A stretch of 64,000 bases of DNA, taken from assembly GCA_030549775.1 (NCBI GenBank), contig CM060174.1, positions 47,658,707 through 47,722,706 of the forward strand, in the 5' to 3' direction. A program made the position numbers and the translations under genes. Numbering within the stretch: the stretch's first letter is position 1; every line of letters starts with the position of its first letter. The notes below the pieces were generated by a model. It worked only from the letters and a program-made list of their open reading frames with translations, had not been told where the DNA came from and did no database searches. The DNA comes from Tamarix chinensis (taxonomy: Eukaryota > Streptophyta > Magnoliopsida > Caryophyllales > Tamaricaceae). This document shows positions 61,009 to 64,000 of the stretch, piece after piece.

Positions 61009-61457
61009 ATCAAGTTTTTGATTTGAAAAGTGATGATCGACTAGAAGTTATTCTTATAAATCTAATAGAAATAAACTCTTATGAGGAGAAAACTATTTAA
61101 ATTGGATAAGGAAATAATTGAATGTGTTTTTACTTTAGGAGCTTATCCCACAAACATAATGGATCATGTTAAATTTTATATTATAATAGAAAACACCTAC
61201 TCTATATTTAAAAAGGTCTAGAAGTAGAGTTGAAACCCTTATTGGGCCATATCAAGTATTCATTTCTAGGAGACAATCAAACACTTCTTTTCATCATTGC
61301 TAGAAACCTTATATCATTAAAAAATGAGAAGATTACTACAATTCTAAAAGAATATAAAATCACACTATCATTATTTTATTATCTCAAAAGTGATAAGGCA
61401 TGCCAAACATGGAAAGTCAATGGGCATCGATTCAAGCCATTCTATGAAGGATATTGA
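61009..61457 (+). pseudogene. Athila/Tat pol remnant: RT start joined to integrase end
   Basis: The 75-codon frame 61230-61457 begins MKPLLGHIKYSFLGDNQTLL and an IARNLISLKNEKITTILKEY helix, the N-terminal RT block of Athila/Tat pol (ELKPLPSHLKYAFLGDN...). It ends TWKVNGHRFKPFYEGY, matching the integrase C-terminus (FKVNGHRLKPY). RT fingers to RNase H and the integrase core are missing, with the frame kept. 61009-61229 resembles the linker before RT but is broken. It matches the gag at 25700-27247 in family and strand. Confidence 0.75.
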
Positions 61458-63626
61458 GTGAAATATTTTGATGTTTGATCTATAGTTTGGCCTTGGTAGT
61501 CATTTACCTCGACCTCCCTAGTGAACCCTACCTCTTCCCTTTGCTTTTTATTTTTATAGTCAAGTCTTTGAGGAAAATATATATTCTAGGAATGGAGGAG
61601 GCACTATTCATTTTCCATATATATTTTTTTAACTTTTATTCTTTTATTTTCTATTATTAAATTTCTTTATTTTTATTTCTTTTTAAGTACGCCTTTCATT
61701 TTTTTAGTTCCTTTTTTTAGTGTTCTTTGCCTTTTTTTAGTGGAGAAAATATGAAACAAAAAGAAAGGAATAAATAAAAGTCTAGGATGACAACTTGAGA
61801 ATAGATACTAAAATCAATCTTAAATTGATAGCCTTTATGTGAATGAGTAATCAGAACAATTTTTTTGTTTAAATAAAATGTTTCTTGAAAAGATAAAAAG
61901 GATTTGTCATTTTTGGTTTCATTTGTCTAACTATGAACTTGAACATGAAAATTTGATAGCTATCATAGGGAAAAAAAGGTTTAAGCCGAATAAAAACAAA
62001 ATTTGGTGAGCTTTTGAGAACTAATGATGGATATAATTTTCATCTATTACTCTTTTCATTTTTGTGTGCTATTCTTCGATGGTGTGTAAAACTAGAATTT
62101 TCTGTAATTCTCTTCGAGGCGACACACTTGAATTTGGGACTAAAGTACTGGTAAGCTTTTTTTTGTGCCTTTAATTAATTAATCATGTTAACCATAAAAC
62201 GCATTTCCTCCTTTAAGACTAATATCCTTTCATTTTATTTAATTTGAATTTATAAAAGTTAGTTGTTTACATTTGTAATTGTCTTAAAGAGTTTACATAT
62301 TTTTTCTACACTTGAAAATTTTGAAGCTCGAGGAGATCCATGTTGAGGATACTAATAATATTCAAAAGCTTGATATCAAAGATTGTAAAACATTTTCTAT
62401 TGAACTTGATAATGATTATTTATCTTTCATCTAAAGCTAGAGTGATACATTATTCCTATATAATAGGCATTAGTGTAGGTTTCATGTCAATGTAATCCAT
62501 TAAATGCTTCAGCAGTAGGCTATACCCATCCTCCTCTTCTTATACGTTGTCAATAGCGAGAATATGGATTTCCTTGTGCATAACACACTGTACGTAGTAA
62601 TGACTATAGTAGATGTAGAAATATGAAAAATAAAAGTAATGAGTTAGTTATGTCTATCATCTAGTTGACATAAATTTTCCTCAATTACTCTAGTGAGATG
62701 GTTCATGCAAAGTTCTCTATAACCAAAGTATCCTTCCGTAGCTACTAGAATGATGTATATAATTCAAAAGAAAGGGTCAATAATGAAACAATACACACCA
62801 AGAATCCTAAAAATGAAGATAGTAACAAAATTCAAATAAAACACACTTATCCCTAAAAAACTAATTAATTGTGAGAATTAAGTGCCCAAAATTATCTTAC
62901 CTTTCAATCAAACGATGAAATAACACAAACTAAAAAAATAAAAACATAATAAAAATTCTAGTAAGATAGAGGCAAATGTATAAATCCCGAGTAATAGCAC
63001 CTAAAACTAATGTCGCCATATAGTTAGCATGTAATTAAAACCTTCATGTCATTAATTGTAGTAATGGTCAGAAAGATATCATTCTAGGTAAGGAGTTGAG
63101 ATGAATCACCTAATTCTAGCTATCACACAAATAATAAAATAAAAAACTATAAATCGTATAAGAACAAATAATAAGAAGAACATAATAATTGGGATTTAAA
63201 AATCAAAAATAATAAAAAGAAAATAAAATATGAAAAGAAATATAGATTAATATAAATATGATAAACCTTCTAGGGAATCAATTACCACAACTAGATTAGT
63301 TTAAAATAAAAAAAATAATATTTTCTCTATGTCCCTTAGTAGTCATAATGAAGGGTTTAACAAAATTACAAGCTAGAAGTAGGGTTATGCACCTTGTATC
63401 ACTTTCCTAAATCAATTTAATACAACAGAACATTAATATTAAATTGGTAAACCTAAGTATTTTCATTACTTTGATGATGTTTCACTAATCATTACTTGTC
63501 ATTTTAATTGAATTATTGTTGTTTTTTCCATGTTCAGATCCTTATTCGTATTTACTACTCTCTCTATGTGTTGGGTAGGAAATGTTGGAGTTAAGCATGT
63601 ATTTGGAGCATTAGAAAAGTAAAAGA
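61458..63626. other. Noncoding retroelement 3' sequence and LTR fragment
   Basis: No coding. 63120-63430 aligns with 21950-22260 (the minus Athila/Tat LTR). 61458-62160 is T-rich and could be the 3' untranslated region of the Athila/Tat element. 62170-63100 has no feature I can name. 63606-63626 ends in a purine tract before LTR-C2. Confidence 0.45.
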
Positions 63627-64000
63627 TGTTGACCTCCTAGGTCGTTCAATATCTTTAACATTATTTTAATGATAAAAAATGGATTTAAATGAATTAAGAT
63701 GGTTTTTCAAGTTTATATGAGCTATGATTTATAACAAAGAAATCACAACATACTTAGTCAAATCATCTCCCAAGTGCACACTTAACAAAATAATTAAGTT
63801 TAAAAGCATAAGAGAAGACTATATCAAGATAACCAAGACTTAAGAACTTAGGGTGTATATTTTATGTCTTAGGCTATCTTGTAAGGTAGGATAATCAAAT
63901 TACTTTTGATTTTAATCTCTTAGGATGTTTTAAAATCCTCCTTAAAATTATTTTTTGAACAATTCCATATTGATTTTAATCTAAAAACTCTTGTAAAAGT
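63627..64000 (+). mobile_element. SIRE-like copia LTR (LTR-C2), cut by the window end
   Basis: Starts TGTTGACCTCCTAGGTCG after the purine tract AGAAAAGTAAAAGA. It aligns with 12123-12450 through AAGTGCACACTTAACAAA, CATAAGAGAAGACTATAT and CTTAGGCTATCTTGTAA. It confirms the LTR-C start, which is more decayed in LTR-C1. Confidence 0.7.

Overview
The window looks like AT-rich, gene-poor nuclear DNA of a large-genome flowering plant. It contains plant-type Ty3/gypsy (Tekay/Del-like chromovirus, Athila/Tat-like, a third chromovirus-like pol), Ty1/copia (SIRE-like) and LINE sequences. I found no intact host gene, tRNA, rRNA or CRISPR array. Nearly every open frame longer than 60 codons is either a decayed retroelement fragment or a chance frame in low-complexity sequence. 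The species cannot be named from the sequence alone.

Layout. 1-1833: 3' half of a Ty3/gypsy pol (+), broken by stops and a 10-bp tandem duplication. 1857-3226: partial LTR of family A. 3465-7944: complete solo LTR of family A (minus), 5-bp target duplication (TSD). 8016-10814: family B LTR. 10815-13970: 3' end and LTR of a SIRE-like copia element. 13971-16208: unassigned, with telomere-box clusters. 16214-21642: a second solo LTR of family A (5.4 kb, perfect TSD). 21648-25590: two Athila/Tat-type LTRs in opposite orientation. 25593-27247: PBS and decayed gag of the second one (+). 27248 to about 61008: a chain of family B (Tekay/Del chromovirus) LTRs and internal regions, all on the minus strand. 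About 61009-61457: Athila/Tat pol resumes (+), so the chain appears to sit inside one Athila/Tat element. 63627-64000: start of another copia LTR of the kind seen at 12123.

The chain reads LTR - internal A - partial LTR - internal B - LTR - internal C - LTR. LTR B1 was split by a family A LTR (29809-42170). That LTR was in turn split by a family A LTR in the opposite orientation (31201-35854, TSD CCCAT) and by a LINE (36652-40618). Internal A was split inside its RT by a solo family B LTR (44673-48126). The nesting gives a relative chronology: Athila/Tat, then Tekay chain, then LTR A4, then LTR A3 and the LINE.

The most unusual material lies inside the family A LTRs. They are 4.5-5.4 kb long. 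They carry a TATA box about 1 kb from the 5' end, a GC-rich block, a (TTA)n block, a conserved palindrome followed by a splice-donor-like AG/GTAAG, a two-level palindromic minisatellite, and a conserved 10-bp-stem hairpin just before the 3' end. I see no new enzymatic system; the structured LTR is the best candidate for something under-described.
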